A DNA stretch of 64,000 nucleotides from Arenibacter arenosicollis (GTDB lineage: Bacteria; Bacteroidota; Bacteroidia; Flavobacteriales; Flavobacteriaceae): contig NZ_JACLHY010000017.1 of assembly GCF_014397245.1 (NCBI RefSeq), positions 1-64,000 of the forward strand, read 5' to 3'. Positions 34,091 to 44,163 of the stretch are shown one piece after another. The position numbers and the translations under genes are program-made. The notes under the pieces were generated by a model. That model was not told where the DNA came from, made no database searches, and saw only the letters and a list, made by a program, of their open reading frames with translations. How positions within the stretch are numbered: position 1 is the first letter of the stretch; every line of letters starts with the position of its first letter.

Positions 34091-34846
34091 ATGAAATCAA
34101 TAAAAGCTGTTATAATAGAACATGAAAATGAAACTGTGCAACTATTGAATAAATTTGCCGATGAAAATTCAATGTTAATAACAATCTGTGGTGTAGAGAA
34201 TGGCTTTGAGGCGGGCATGGAGCTTATTAGGCAACACCGTCCAGAACTAGTGTTTATCCACGCCTGCGATAAGAATTTAAAGCTTTTTCAGCTTATAAAA
34301 AATATAGATTTCGTTGCTCCGAAGTTCATTTTTATGTCCAATGAAACCAGTAGTGCTTATCAGGCCTTTAAATTAAATGCGCTGGAGTTTCTGCTAAAAC
34401 CATTACATTTTAATGATATTATACTCTCTGTATATAAGGTACTGAAGGTGTGTGAAATGGAATTAAGTTTTCAAAAAATTCAACTACAGGAAATTGACTC
34501 GATTAATGGATCACAAAGCAATAAAGAATTCATTGCTATCTCATCGTTGGATAAAATAGAACTTGTGAAAACTGATGATATCCTTTATTGCAAAGCCGAT
34601 GGAAAATACACCGAATTTATTTTATCCAATAATGTTAAAATTTTATCCACGAAGAATTTAGGAGAACATGTGAATATACTAAATCAAAATAATTTTTTTA
34701 GAATTCACCATTCATATTTAATAAATATAAATCATATCGTAAAGATTAATAAAAAAAATGGGTATAGCTGCGAATTTTCCAATGGGGAATTATTACCTGT
34801 TGCCAAAAGAAGATTGGATGACTTTGCAAAATATATAAGATTATAA
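34091..34846 (+). CDS. LytTR response regulator with degenerate receiver
   Basis: In this 251-aa protein, residues 5-120 fold like a receiver but key positions are altered: the phospho-Asp position in PELVFIHACD is His57 and the acidic pair is EHE, while Lys103 (LLKPL) remains. Residues 145-250 are a LytTR DNA-binding domain (ELVKTDDILYCKADGKYTEFIL...FFRIHHSYLININHIVKI). It should bind promoters as a dimer but is unlikely to be switched by normal Asp phosphorylation. It is followed 42 bp later by a canonical stand-alone receiver that might supply the phospho-signal. LytTR regulators often control surface or biofilm genes, which occur downstream here. Confidence 0.85.
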   Translation: MKSIKAVIIEHENETVQLLNKFADENSMLITICGVENGFEAGMELIRQHRPELVFIHACDKNLKLFQLIKNIDFVAPKFIFMSNETSSAYQAFKLNALEFLLKPLHFNDIILSVYKVLKVCEMELSFQKIQLQEIDSINGSQSNKEFIAISSLDKIELVKTDDILYCKADGKYTEFILSNNVKILSTKNLGEHVNILNQNNFFRIHHSYLININHIVKINKKNGYSCEFSNGELLPVAKRRLDDFAKYIRL

Positions 34847-34888
34847 TCCATAAATAATCCTTGAAATAAATAATTTAAAATCACTATT

Positions 34889-35284
34889 ATGACTGCAAAA
34901 TACAAAAGGGTAATGATTATCGATGATAATCAACTTGATATTTACATCACAAATAAATTAGTTACCAATAATTATTTGGCCGAAGAAGTATTGGAGTATA
35001 CTTCGGCAGAAGAAGCCCTTGAATATTTAATAGGGAACAAGGATCAACCTGAAAATTTACCAAATTTAATCTTTCTGGATATTTACATGCCCCGAATGGA
35101 TGGTTTCGAGTTTATTGACAAGATAAATGAATTAGATGGTATAATTAAGGACCATTGTACAATTTGCGTGGTATCCAGTACAGTTAGCCACTATGACATT
35201 CACAAAGTTAAAATTGAAAAGGGTATACCCCTTTTTACAAGTAAGCCTATAACTAAAGATTTCATTACAAGCCTAATCGAATAA
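34889..35284 (+). CDS. Single-domain response regulator
   Basis: This 131-aa canonical receiver shows MIIDDNQLD, phospho-Asp in LIFLDIYMP, Ser/Thr in VVSST and Lys in FTSKPIT. No output domain is present. It lies between the LytTR regulator and kinase 3 in the same direction with short gaps, suggesting one regulatory unit: kinase 3 to this receiver to the LytTR protein. That order of transfer is inference. Confidence 0.87.
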   Translation: MTAKYKRVMIIDDNQLDIYITNKLVTNNYLAEEVLEYTSAEEALEYLIGNKDQPENLPNLIFLDIYMPRMDGFEFIDKINELDGIIKDHCTICVVSSTVSHYDIHKVKIEKGIPLFTSKPITKDFITSLIE

Positions 35285-35483
35285 ACAATCAAGAATCCTG
35301 TGCAATTTTAACTAAGGATATAGACCGAACCATTCTTGTGTGAGGAGTACAATCATGGATTAACTTTGTAAGTATTCCCAAAGAAACTAGTCTTTCCTAG
35401 ATTCAATATTTCGATTGTTTTATGAGGCAGTTCAGAGATTTTAAACCCCCAATTTTAATTGTAATCACCGAACTTTTTTAAGC

Positions 35484-38171
35484 ATGTTAATAAGCCAAGA
35501 AAAATCAATTTTAGACAATAATCTAGCCCGTAATATTTTTAACTCTTCTCCGGACGCAAAAGTTGTTTTGTTGATTGATGATCCATCATACACAATTGTA
35601 CATTCAAACAAAGCATTTGTGGCCATAACCGGCAAAAACGAATCCGATGTTGTCGGAGCAAATCTCTTTGAAGTATTTTCTGTAGTACCAATTCGGAATA
35701 GTTTTAAGGTAGTTGAACTTCTCCGTAAATCCATAGAGGCAGTGAAAACCAGTGGAAATCTTCAAAAGATGGATGTAGTTCGAATGGATATTTCGACGGG
35801 GAATAGCGAATATTTTAAAGGGCGTTTTTTGGAGCTGTCAAACACCCCCATCTTAAACGACAAGAATAAAATTACACATATCCTTCTTAGTGTAAAGGAT
35901 ATAACGGAAAGCTGTTTTGATTCTATTAAACCTAAGGAGTTTGAAATTTCACAAATAGACAGTCAACAGCGTTACAAGTCTCTTTTTCTGAATAATCCGG
36001 ATGCCGTATACTCCTTTGATCTGGCAGGTAATTTTTTAGAAGCAAACGAAGCCACAGCCGAACTTTGCGAAACCACCATAGAATATCTTCTAAGGATAAC
36101 ATTTGTTCGGCTTGTAACCGAGGAGGATAGGGAGCGAGTTTATAAAAATTTTTTAAAGGCCTGCCAAGGGGAGATTGTCAAATATTATACTGGTTTACTT
36201 ACTGTCAAAGGAAACCACAGAACTCTTCATATAATTAATATGCCAATCATTGTGAACGGTTCAATTGTTGGAGTTTACGGTATTGCAAAGGATATTACAG
36301 ATATCGTAAAGTCCAAAACAGCCTTGCATAATAATTTGGCAAAGATCAATAAAATATTAAATCTATCCTTAGATGTCATCTGTACAATTGATGAAAATGG
36401 ACTTTTTGTAGATGTCAGTAGCGCATCCTTTAAACAATGGGGCTATCACCCCAGCGAATTGATAGGTACACCATATACCAATTTGGTATGTGAGGAGGAT
36501 AAAGAAATTACACATGCAATTAGCCTAAAAATCATAAGTGGAATTGATACAACTGATTTCCAAAATAGATATATACATAAAAAAGGGCATTTGATACCTG
36601 TTACATGGTCTGCCAAATGGGATTTTAAAAGTAGGATTATGTATTGTATAGCACGGGATGGAACCGAAAGCTTGCTAAACAAAAAATCTTTACTTGAGTC
36701 TGAAAAAAAATATAAGTTTCTTTTTGAGAATAATCCTGGGGCCATGTTGATTTGGGATTTTAACACTCTTGATATATTAGACTGTAACGAAATGGCTTTG
36801 TCTATTTTCGGTTATAAAAAAATTGAATTTTTAAACCTAGGGATAAAAGCTATTCGACCATCCGACCAGGAGGCAAAACTTCAAAGTGTATTGGATACCC
36901 TTAGGGAGTATCAGGAAATTCATAATGTGGATTGTATTCACCTTAGGAAAAGTGGGGAAATTTTCTATTCCCAAATAAATGGGCGATTAATGAATTTGAA
37001 TGGAATAGAAGTGGTTATTATTCAAATTAACGATGTAACAGAAAGAGAAGTAATCAAAGAAAAGGTTAAATCCGAGAGGAATCTTCTTAGAACATTAATT
37101 GACAACCTACCCGATACGATATACTTTAAAGATAGTAATGCTAAGAAAGTGATTGGAAACAAAATGGACTACTTATTTTCGGGGGCCTCCACTGAGTATG
37201 AAGTTTTAGGTAAAACGGACTTGGAGATATATGGGGAAGCTTTGGGGAGATCTTGGTACGACCAGGACCAAAAAGTCTTGCAGACTGGCAAGGGTATCTA
37301 TGATTATGAAGAATATTTTGAAAAATCGGATATTTCCAAATGGATTGCTACCACCAAAATTCCATTAAAAAATGAATATGGTGAAGTTACGGGACTATTG
37401 GGTATAGGTAGAAACATTACCCTTCAAAAATTGGCACAACACCAACTAGAGAAGTTGAATGAGGAATTGGAGAATTATAATGAAAAGCTTTTGAAATCTA
37501 ATATGGAATTGGAACAGTTTGCGTATGTGGCCTCCCATGACTTACAGGAACCCCTAAGAGCCATTTCTACATTTTTAACTGTGCTGAAATCCCAATATAA
37601 GGACGTCTTTGATGAAAAGGGTGAGAAATATTTAAATTTTGCAATAGAAGGAAGCCTACGTATGCGGCAGTTAATTATAGATTTGTTGGAGTTGTCCAAA
37701 ATAGGGAATACTGAAGATATAATTGAAGACGTCGATATCAATCAAGTTGTTGAACAAATCAAAGAAAACGAAATTGCCAATTTTAAAGGAAAAAGCATTT
37801 CATTCCTAGTTGATAATTTGCCTATAATTAGAGCCTCTAAAAGTGGAATTTATCAATTATTCAGTAATCTTATATCCAATTCTGTTAAGTATAGTAAAAG
37901 TGAATCTCCCCTGGAAATTAAAATCTCAGTTAAGTCATTTGGGCTTTATTGGCAATTCTCTGTTGTTGATAACGGGATTGGAATTGAACCAGAATATTTT
38001 GAGAGGATTTTCATTATTTTTCAACGCCTACATGGGAAAGAGAAATATTCGGGAACAGGTATAGGATTGGCCATCGTAAAAAAAATTATTGAAAATCAGG
38101 GAGGGGAAATCTGGGTGGATTCTCGCGTTGGCCAAGGAAGTACATTTTATTTTACCATTAAAAAGAATTAG
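35484..38171 (+). CDS. Multi-PAS sensor histidine kinase 3 (895 aa)
   Basis: Soluble. Five PAS domains (12-145, 160-275, 282-397, 407-523, 533-652) lead through a coiled linker (QLEKLNEELENYNEKLLKSNMELEQF) to a DHp with His685 (ASHDLQEPLR) and an ATPase domain with NLISNSVKY, DNGIGI and GTGIGLAI. It is the shortest of the four kinases and lacks GAF and LOV-like modules. Its stop converges with kinase 4 on the other strand across 263 bp with no obvious terminator. Confidence 0.9.
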   Translation: MLISQEKSILDNNLARNIFNSSPDAKVVLLIDDPSYTIVHSNKAFVAITGKNESDVVGANLFEVFSVVPIRNSFKVVELLRKSIEAVKTSGNLQKMDVVRMDISTGNSEYFKGRFLELSNTPILNDKNKITHILLSVKDITESCFDSIKPKEFEISQIDSQQRYKSLFLNNPDAVYSFDLAGNFLEANEATAELCETTIEYLLRITFVRLVTEEDRERVYKNFLKACQGEIVKYYTGLLTVKGNHRTLHIINMPIIVNGSIVGVYGIAKDITDIVKSKTALHNNLAKINKILNLSLDVICTIDENGLFVDVSSASFKQWGYHPSELIGTPYTNLVCEEDKEITHAISLKIISGIDTTDFQNRYIHKKGHLIPVTWSAKWDFKSRIMYCIARDGTESLLNKKSLLESEKKYKFLFENNPGAMLIWDFNTLDILDCNEMALSIFGYKKIEFLNLGIKAIRPSDQEAKLQSVLDTLREYQEIHNVDCIHLRKSGEIFYSQINGRLMNLNGIEVVIIQINDVTEREVIKEKVKSERNLLRTLIDNLPDTIYFKDSNAKKVIGNKMDYLFSGASTEYEVLGKTDLEIYGEALGRSWYDQDQKVLQTGKGIYDYEEYFEKSDISKWIATTKIPLKNEYGEVTGLLGIGRNITLQKLAQHQLEKLNEELENYNEKLLKSNMELEQFAYVASHDLQEPLRAISTFLTVLKSQYKDVFDEKGEKYLNFAIEGSLRMRQLIIDLLELSKIGNTEDIIEDVDINQVVEQIKENEIANFKGKSISFLVDNLPIIRASKSGIYQLFSNLISNSVKYSKSESPLEIKISVKSFGLYWQFSVVDNGIGIEPEYFERIFIIFQRLHGKEKYSGTGIGLAIVKKIIENQGGEIWVDSRVGQGSTFYFTIKKN

Positions 38172-38435
38172 TTTTTCTGTAGATTGATTACTTAATAAAT
38201 AAATTTGAATTGATGGGAGAACTATTCAATTTACCTTTATGCCGCATTTTTATAAGGAGAGGACCTAAGAAATAATCACTCTGGGTAGAAACCTTTTCTC
38301 TAAGAAAATTATGTCCTCAGGATAACAAAAGTTAAATATCCTGTTGATAATTTTTATTGAAATAAGTGTCAAAACAAGTAAAATATCTCCTTAACACCTT
38401 ACCCATAATGTACATGTACAAATTACGTTTTTTGA

Positions 38436-41400
38436 TTATTGCTCTGCTATAATTTTTGGAATTGTGAAATAAAATATAGTGCCACCTCCCGGTGCTGATT
38501 CCAGCCAAATCCGCCCACCTAAAAATTCAATGTGTCTTTTGGCAATAGAAAGCCCTATTCCAGAACCAGTATACTCGTCCTTGCTGTGAAGTCTTTGAAA
38601 AATAATAAATATTTTCTCATAGAACTGAGGCTCTATTCCTATTCCGTTATCTTGGATTGAAAATTGCCAATCTTGGTCCTTTTCCTCAACATATATCTCA
38701 ACAATTGGCGGAGTGCATTCCCTAGAGTACTTGATTGCATTGTCTATAATACAATGAAATATCTGGGTGATAGCAGCTTTATAGGTATGCAATGTTGGTA
38801 AATCGTTAGATTTGATTGTAGCTCCTTTTTCAGAGATTAGTTTTCTTCTTAACTTCTTAAATTCAGAAAGTAACTCGTTTATATCTACTGCTTCTTTACC
38901 TTCCGATGGGCTCTTTGATCTGGAATACTCTAACAGGTCAAGTATGATTTGCTTCATCCTTTTTGCGCCATCTGTCGCAAAATCAATATATCGGTGTGCC
39001 TTTTCATCAAGTTGATCTTTGTAATTTCGCTTCAATTGATCCATGAAGCTGGAAACCATTCTTAGTGGTTCCTGTAAGTCATGGGATGTAATAAACGCAA
39101 ATTGCTCCAGATCTTCATTGGAACGTTCAAGCTCAAGCGTATACTGTTGTAGCTCCTGGTTCAGATCAATTAACTTTAATTCCATTTGTTTAAGTGAGTG
39201 TATATCCTGTAGACTACCAAAGACTCTTTTAGGTCTACCATCAACCATTTCCGCACTGCCTATTATACGAACCCATTTTTCAGTTTTATTGGGAGTGACA
39301 ATTACGGCTTCATAATCAACCGAAATGCCCTTTTCAAAACAATCCGTCATCTTTGATTGTGCCAAAGAGCGAAAATCCTCCCTGTAAAAATTCATCCAAC
39401 TTTCCAAATCAGGAGTATATGATTTCAGTTCTATTTCTAGGATATTAGACATTATACTGGACAAAATAACCTTATTTTCTGCCAAGTCTATCTCCCAACT
39501 ACCAATCTTCGCTAGTTTTGTAACCTGTTCCAAAAGCTCTTCATTCTTGGCCTCCTCTGTGACATCCAATATCACCGAATTAAATACTATAGATCCATCA
39601 GCCATAAAACGTGGTGAACCATAACCCAAATGTGTTTTTATTTCACCATTGGGCAAATCATATTTCCACCGTGCTGTCCATTTTGTTCTAGATTCAATAG
39701 ATTGGGCAAAACTTTTTTGAACTTTTTCAAAGTCGCCACTGGCCTTTATTCTGTCCCAAACCAAATGGTTATTTTCAATTACATCTTCTGAAGAATATCC
39801 CCATACTGTTTTTGAACCATTTGTTACATAATTGATGATGTCGGTTCCATCGGGATAGATTAGGTATTCAAAGACTACTCCTGGTAAGTTATCCGCCAAT
39901 GATTGGAGCCTAAATTCGGCTTTTTTACGGTCGTTAATATCTTGCAGACTACCGAAAATACTTTTGCACTCACCGTTAATAAATTGGCTATTCCCAATAG
40001 CACGTATCCAACGTTCCTTTTTATTAGCCGTAATCACAACTGCTTCAAAATCAAATGACTCACCTGAAGATATACACCTTTTTATACAGGACCGTACCGT
40101 TTCACGAAAATCTGTTCGGTAAAAATCAATTACTCTTTCCAAATCTGGAACAAATGAATTTGGATCTGTTTCATGTATTCGGTGAACTTGGCTCGACCAA
40201 AATACACTTTGATTCACTAAATCAACTTCCCAACTGCCTATTTTGGCCAATCTCCCTGTATGTTGATATAATTCTCTAAGTTTCTTTTCTTCTGTAATGT
40301 TTTTAGCTACGGCATACACAATACCTTGTTCTGGCGAAGAAGTAGCAGACCAACTCAACCATACTATTTTACCTTGTTTTGTTATGTAACGATTTTCAAA
40401 ATGCCGCATATTGCCTCCATTATAAAGAGCTGTTTGTTTCTCAACAGTTAGCGATCTATCCTTCTCATGTACAAAAGATTTTATTGGTTGCGAGAGCATT
40501 TCTTCTAATGAGTACCCAAGCAACTCTAATCCTGCTGGATTTATGCGTTTAAGGTAGCCATCAAATCCGGCCACACAAATCATATCTGGTGTAAAGTTGA
40601 AAATTTGAGCTAGTTCAATTTCTATCTTTTTTCGATTAAGTTCTGCACCAATCGTAGACTCTAATTTTTGAAATAGCGCCGAATTAAATGATAGGGCAGA
40701 TTCAGTTTTATTTGTACCTAACAACAGGATACCGATAACCTCTTCTTTATGCTTTAATGGTACTCCCATCATCGTTACAATACCCGACTTGCTCACATCC
40801 TCTTTTATTTTCTTAAGCCATCTTTCGTCTATATTTTCCCAAATCTCTATCGATTTCATTTGCCAAACATAACCAGGCATCCCCTCTCCAAATGAATAAG
40901 ATGTAATATTTTTGGTTGCATTTTGAAAAGCACTTCCCCTATCACCTTGAATATAAGCTGTTATACGATTAATCTTTTTATCGTCAAGGGAGGGTAACCA
41001 CATTTCTGCGAAATCAAAATCTCCATACTTAGCAATATGTTCACATAGGTTTGTTATGCATACTTTTAAGTCATTCTCAATACTTCCATGGAAAATATCA
41101 CTAATTTTGTTTACCAGTTCCGTTTCGAATTCTTTGATCTTTTGCTCAGTAACATCTCTCTCTATGGCTATCCAATGCGTGTACCAGCCTTCTCCATTAG
41201 CTACTGGAGTGACATTAAAGTTTATCCAGAATTCTTCTCCGTTTTTTTTGTAGTTGATAGTGGTTATTTCATAGGGTTCCCAATTTCTAAGTGCGCGACC
41301 AAGTTTTGCTAAATCCTCTGCATTGGAATTGGGTCCCTGTAGAATTCTAGGGGTTTTACCGATAACTTCGTCCGCCTCGTAACCCGTCATTTTGGTAAAA

Positions 41401-42611
41401 GCTTCATTAACATAGATTATTTTGGGCCCTGGTTCATCTTGTGGCTCCGCTTCGGTAATTAAAATGGCATCTTTTGTATTGGTGACAACACTTTCAAGGA
41501 GTTTCAGTTTTTGTTTTTCCTCAATTTTATCTGTAACGTCCCTTGAATTGGCTACAATACCTTTCACCGCTGGGTTGGCTAACATATTCGTTAGCACCGT
41601 TTCAACCCACCTCCATTGTTCTTTATAGTTTTTAAATCGGAAGGGTTCTACAGTTACCGTATTTTCGACAGCTATTCTTTGCAAACTTCCTAATGTCCTT
41701 TCTAAATCTTCAGGATGGATAAAATCAAAGGCACTTTTTCCAATATATTCTTCCGGTGGTATACCGAAAACGGCCAAACTAGTTGGGCTAACATAAACAT
41801 AAACACCTTCTTCATTTAGTATTCCTATAACATCAGACCCCTCTTGAACCAAAGCTTTAAATCGTTGTTCGCTATGTTGAATTTTTTCTTCTTGCTTGAT
41901 TTTTTCCTCGATATCCCTGGCAACGCAATACACGAGTTTGGTTTCGCCATCCCACCTTACCGACCAAGAATTATAGGCAATACCGCCTTTCTTTTTTTTA
42001 TAACGATTAACGAAGGATTTTACATTATTACCATAAAGCACAGAAGTAGCTATTTCATTGGTTTTGGCCAAATCTTCTTCCAAAATCAAATCCAAATAGG
42101 ATGTACCGATTAATTCTTCAGATGGATACCCCCAAAGCTTTAGAGAAGCTGCACTTACAAACACAAATTTCCGATCTTCATTAATTGTACAGAAAACATC
42201 TAAGGAAGCATCCATTAATTGATTTGCTTCAGATCTTTTCTTTACAATTTTTTTTATATCTTTTGAACGGCAGGCTGCACCAATAATTTTGTCATTGTCT
42301 CCGGTAAAAGGTTCAAAAGTTACTTGAATAAATTCAGTTTCATTTGACTTTGGATTGAAGTAATGCTCCTCTATTTCAAAAGATTCTCCTTTAAACGCTC
42401 TGATATAATAGGTTTTCCATTTTTCAATTTCAATTTCATTTACGACATCAGCAAATATTGACTCGTTCAGTGTACTTTCAACACTATTCAATTCTTTTGT
42501 TACATTTAGATAGGCTTTGTTGGCATAAATCAATTTAAAGTCAAGGTCGATCATCCAAAGAAGATCTTTGTTTTGATCTATAAAGATATTTATCAACTGA
42601 GATTGTCTCAT
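38436..42611 (-). CDS. Multi-PAS/GAF sensor histidine kinase 4 (1391 aa)
   Basis: Soluble and the only kinase on the minus strand. Order: PAS (5-123, 130-240, 245-370), LOV-like but Cys-less PAS (372-500, TPRILQGP), GAF (503-665), PAS (666-780, 782-897, 899-1020, 1023-1140), DHp with His1177 (TSHDLQEPLR) and an ATPase domain with IIDNAIKY, DNGIGI and GSGIGLSI. The central part parallels kinase 2 domain for domain, so an inverted duplication followed by divergence is likely. No receiver gene is directly attached; it would share the receivers of the island. Confidence 0.9.
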   Translation of the reverse strand: MRQSQLINIFIDQNKDLLWMIDLDFKLIYANKAYLNVTKELNSVESTLNESIFADVVNEIEIEKWKTYYIRAFKGESFEIEEHYFNPKSNETEFIQVTFEPFTGDNDKIIGAACRSKDIKKIVKKRSEANQLMDASLDVFCTINEDRKFVFVSAASLKLWGYPSEELIGTSYLDLILEEDLAKTNEIATSVLYGNNVKSFVNRYKKKKGGIAYNSWSVRWDGETKLVYCVARDIEEKIKQEEKIQHSEQRFKALVQEGSDVIGILNEEGVYVYVSPTSLAVFGIPPEEYIGKSAFDFIHPEDLERTLGSLQRIAVENTVTVEPFRFKNYKEQWRWVETVLTNMLANPAVKGIVANSRDVTDKIEEKQKLKLLESVVTNTKDAILITEAEPQDEPGPKIIYVNEAFTKMTGYEADEVIGKTPRILQGPNSNAEDLAKLGRALRNWEPYEITTINYKKNGEEFWINFNVTPVANGEGWYTHWIAIERDVTEQKIKEFETELVNKISDIFHGSIENDLKVCITNLCEHIAKYGDFDFAEMWLPSLDDKKINRITAYIQGDRGSAFQNATKNITSYSFGEGMPGYVWQMKSIEIWENIDERWLKKIKEDVSKSGIVTMMGVPLKHKEEVIGILLLGTNKTESALSFNSALFQKLESTIGAELNRKKIEIELAQIFNFTPDMICVAGFDGYLKRINPAGLELLGYSLEEMLSQPIKSFVHEKDRSLTVEKQTALYNGGNMRHFENRYITKQGKIVWLSWSATSSPEQGIVYAVAKNITEEKKLRELYQHTGRLAKIGSWEVDLVNQSVFWSSQVHRIHETDPNSFVPDLERVIDFYRTDFRETVRSCIKRCISSGESFDFEAVVITANKKERWIRAIGNSQFINGECKSIFGSLQDINDRKKAEFRLQSLADNLPGVVFEYLIYPDGTDIINYVTNGSKTVWGYSSEDVIENNHLVWDRIKASGDFEKVQKSFAQSIESRTKWTARWKYDLPNGEIKTHLGYGSPRFMADGSIVFNSVILDVTEEAKNEELLEQVTKLAKIGSWEIDLAENKVILSSIMSNILEIELKSYTPDLESWMNFYREDFRSLAQSKMTDCFEKGISVDYEAVIVTPNKTEKWVRIIGSAEMVDGRPKRVFGSLQDIHSLKQMELKLIDLNQELQQYTLELERSNEDLEQFAFITSHDLQEPLRMVSSFMDQLKRNYKDQLDEKAHRYIDFATDGAKRMKQIILDLLEYSRSKSPSEGKEAVDINELLSEFKKLRRKLISEKGATIKSNDLPTLHTYKAAITQIFHCIIDNAIKYSRECTPPIVEIYVEEKDQDWQFSIQDNGIGIEPQFYEKIFIIFQRLHSKDEYTGSGIGLSIAKRHIEFLGGRIWLESAPGGGTIFYFTIPKIIAEQ
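41219..41444 (-). repeat. Near-identical tract shared with kinase 2, copy 2
   Basis: This is the inverted counterpart of 27794-28020 within the LOV-like PAS of kinase 4. Even synonymous sites are conserved here, unlike in the flanking domains. Confidence 0.7.
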
Positions 42612-43588
42612 AAAAAGAATTAATTATTCAGGGATTATGCCAATACAAGAAAAAATAATGAAAATTAAATATTTATTTAAAAAAAAACTTTCTAAGCCAG
42701 AGAATATTGACTAAGGAGTTCATTGCTATATAGGTATCTGAAGGTAATTTATTGTTCAGACTTGTGTATAACTGTAAATAATTGGTTTTATCGCATTATT
42801 TGTTAAAAATAATGAAAATTTATAACTAGCTGAACGCCTATGTCGCAAGTATAGCAATAATAGAGAATTAAACATAGCACAACAAAGTTGGTGAAGGTAT
42901 ACCGCTAATAATCAATACTTTGTGTAAATCTTAAAAGACGTAGTGAGTTTTACTAAATGACTCTGCTCAAACAGCGCACGAGAAAATGGTCTTGGTGTTT
43001 TCCTAGTTTTAAATGAAATTTGAACTATTGACAGCAATGGTTCTGGCAAATCTAATAAGTGTGGTAAAACAAGGTTGAAAATCTTAGATATATGCTCTGT
43101 TACCAATCAAATTTATGTGTTAAATTATTTAAAGCAAAAATTACTCGATGAAGTGGAATTGTAAGGTAGATGCTTAGATTTTGGATAAGTTTTACAAAAA
43201 AAAACCAGGAACCGTGTCCTGGACAGTGACTAATAGACATAACCTCAAGAACTATTCAAGAAAGTCAAATCATGGTGTAAGGAGGTTTTACTACACATTA
43301 AATAAGTTTACACTTTAATCGCCTTTGTCAAAATTTGAAGTGATCATTAAAAAGCCTAGAATAAGTTGCTTCATTACTTGATTATGGGTTTGAAAATTCC
43401 TTTTTGAACTTAAACATTTATTCAGTGCAATGAATCTCAAATTTTAATCTTAAAAGGTACTATATGGTATTCTTAATAAAATGAGATACGTGCATTTCAT
43501 CGAATATTTTTTATATCACAGCGATTATTCATAGGAATGATTATAGGTTTGTCCCAGATAAATTATTAACCCTAAATCAAAATTTGCC
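42612..43588. other. Long intergenic region (977 bp) before the fimbrial operon
   Basis: Divergent promoter region between kinase 4 (minus) and the pilin gene (plus). AT-rich without a credible gene. A TAGGTTTG at 43544-43551 fits the Bacteroidota -7 consensus TAnnTTTG, 38 bp before the pilin ATG, but I see no good -33 TTG partner. Such length may hold regulatory sites or a small RNA; nothing specific could be identified. Confidence 0.4.
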
Positions 43589-44101
43589 ATGAAAAAAATC
43601 ACCTATTTAATTGCAATTTTAATGTTGTTGTCAATTACCAATTCCAAGGCTCAGGAATCAGCCAATGCAAGTGCCACGGCAACTGTTGTTGCACCGATAG
43701 CCATTTCAAAAACTACTGATATGAACTTCGGGAATGTTGCCGTAAGTTCATTAAATTCTGGTACAGTAGTACTTGCGCCTGGAGGAACCAGAACTACTAC
43801 AGGAGACGCTACTACACCTGCTACATCGGGAACTGTTAGTGCTGCCTCTTTTGCTATTACTGGTGAAAGCGGCTATACCTATGCAATTACTTTGCCTAGT
43901 GGTGCAATAACTTTGGAGGCCAATGCTGGGGCAAACTCTATGACCATAGGCACCTTTACAAGTGATCCGAGTGCAACTGGAACATTAACAGGTGGGGCTG
44001 AAACTGTAAATGTGGGTGCCACATTAAATCTAAGTGCGGCTCAAGCCGCAGGTGTCTATAGTAGCACTTCAGACCTTACCGTAACTGTGAATTACAATTA
44101 A
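43589..44101 (+). CDS. DUF4402 pilin-like secreted subunit
   Basis: This 170-aa protein has a signal peptide (MKKITYLIAILMLLSITNSKAQ). The mature part has the DUF4402 pattern: ATATVVAPIAISKTTDMNFGNVAV at the start, a Thr/Ala/Gly-rich beta-sandwich middle (GESGYTYAITLPSGAITL) and a final strand SSTSDLTVTVNYN. In proteobacterial systems DUF4402 proteins are chaperone-usher pilins, and here the gene is first in an operon with chaperone and usher genes. It is the likely major subunit. A hairpin just after its stop may lower downstream expression. Confidence 0.85.
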   Translation: MKKITYLIAILMLLSITNSKAQESANASATATVVAPIAISKTTDMNFGNVAVSSLNSGTVVLAPGGTRTTTGDATTPATSGTVSAASFAITGESGYTYAITLPSGAITLEANAGANSMTIGTFTSDPSATGTLTGGAETVNVGATLNLSAAQAAGVYSSTSDLTVTVNYN

Positions 44102-44120
44102 ATAGAAGTTTGATTAAAAG

Positions 44121-44147
44121 GGTGTCTACTGATTTTTAGTAGGCACC
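44121..44147 (+). terminator. Hairpin after pilin gene, possible partial terminator
   Basis: GGTGTCTACT (44121-44130) pairs with AGTAGGCACC (44138-44147) with one G-U and a 7-nt loop, followed by TCTTATTT. It lies between the pilin and chaperone genes. An attenuating or mRNA-stabilising hairpin here would make the pilin more abundant than the assembly proteins. Confidence 0.55.
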
Positions 44148-44163
44148 TCTTATTTATACGATT

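Noticed and set aside
38172-38435. Bidirectional terminator between convergent kinases 3 and 4
   Set aside because: No stem with U-tracts could be found by eye.
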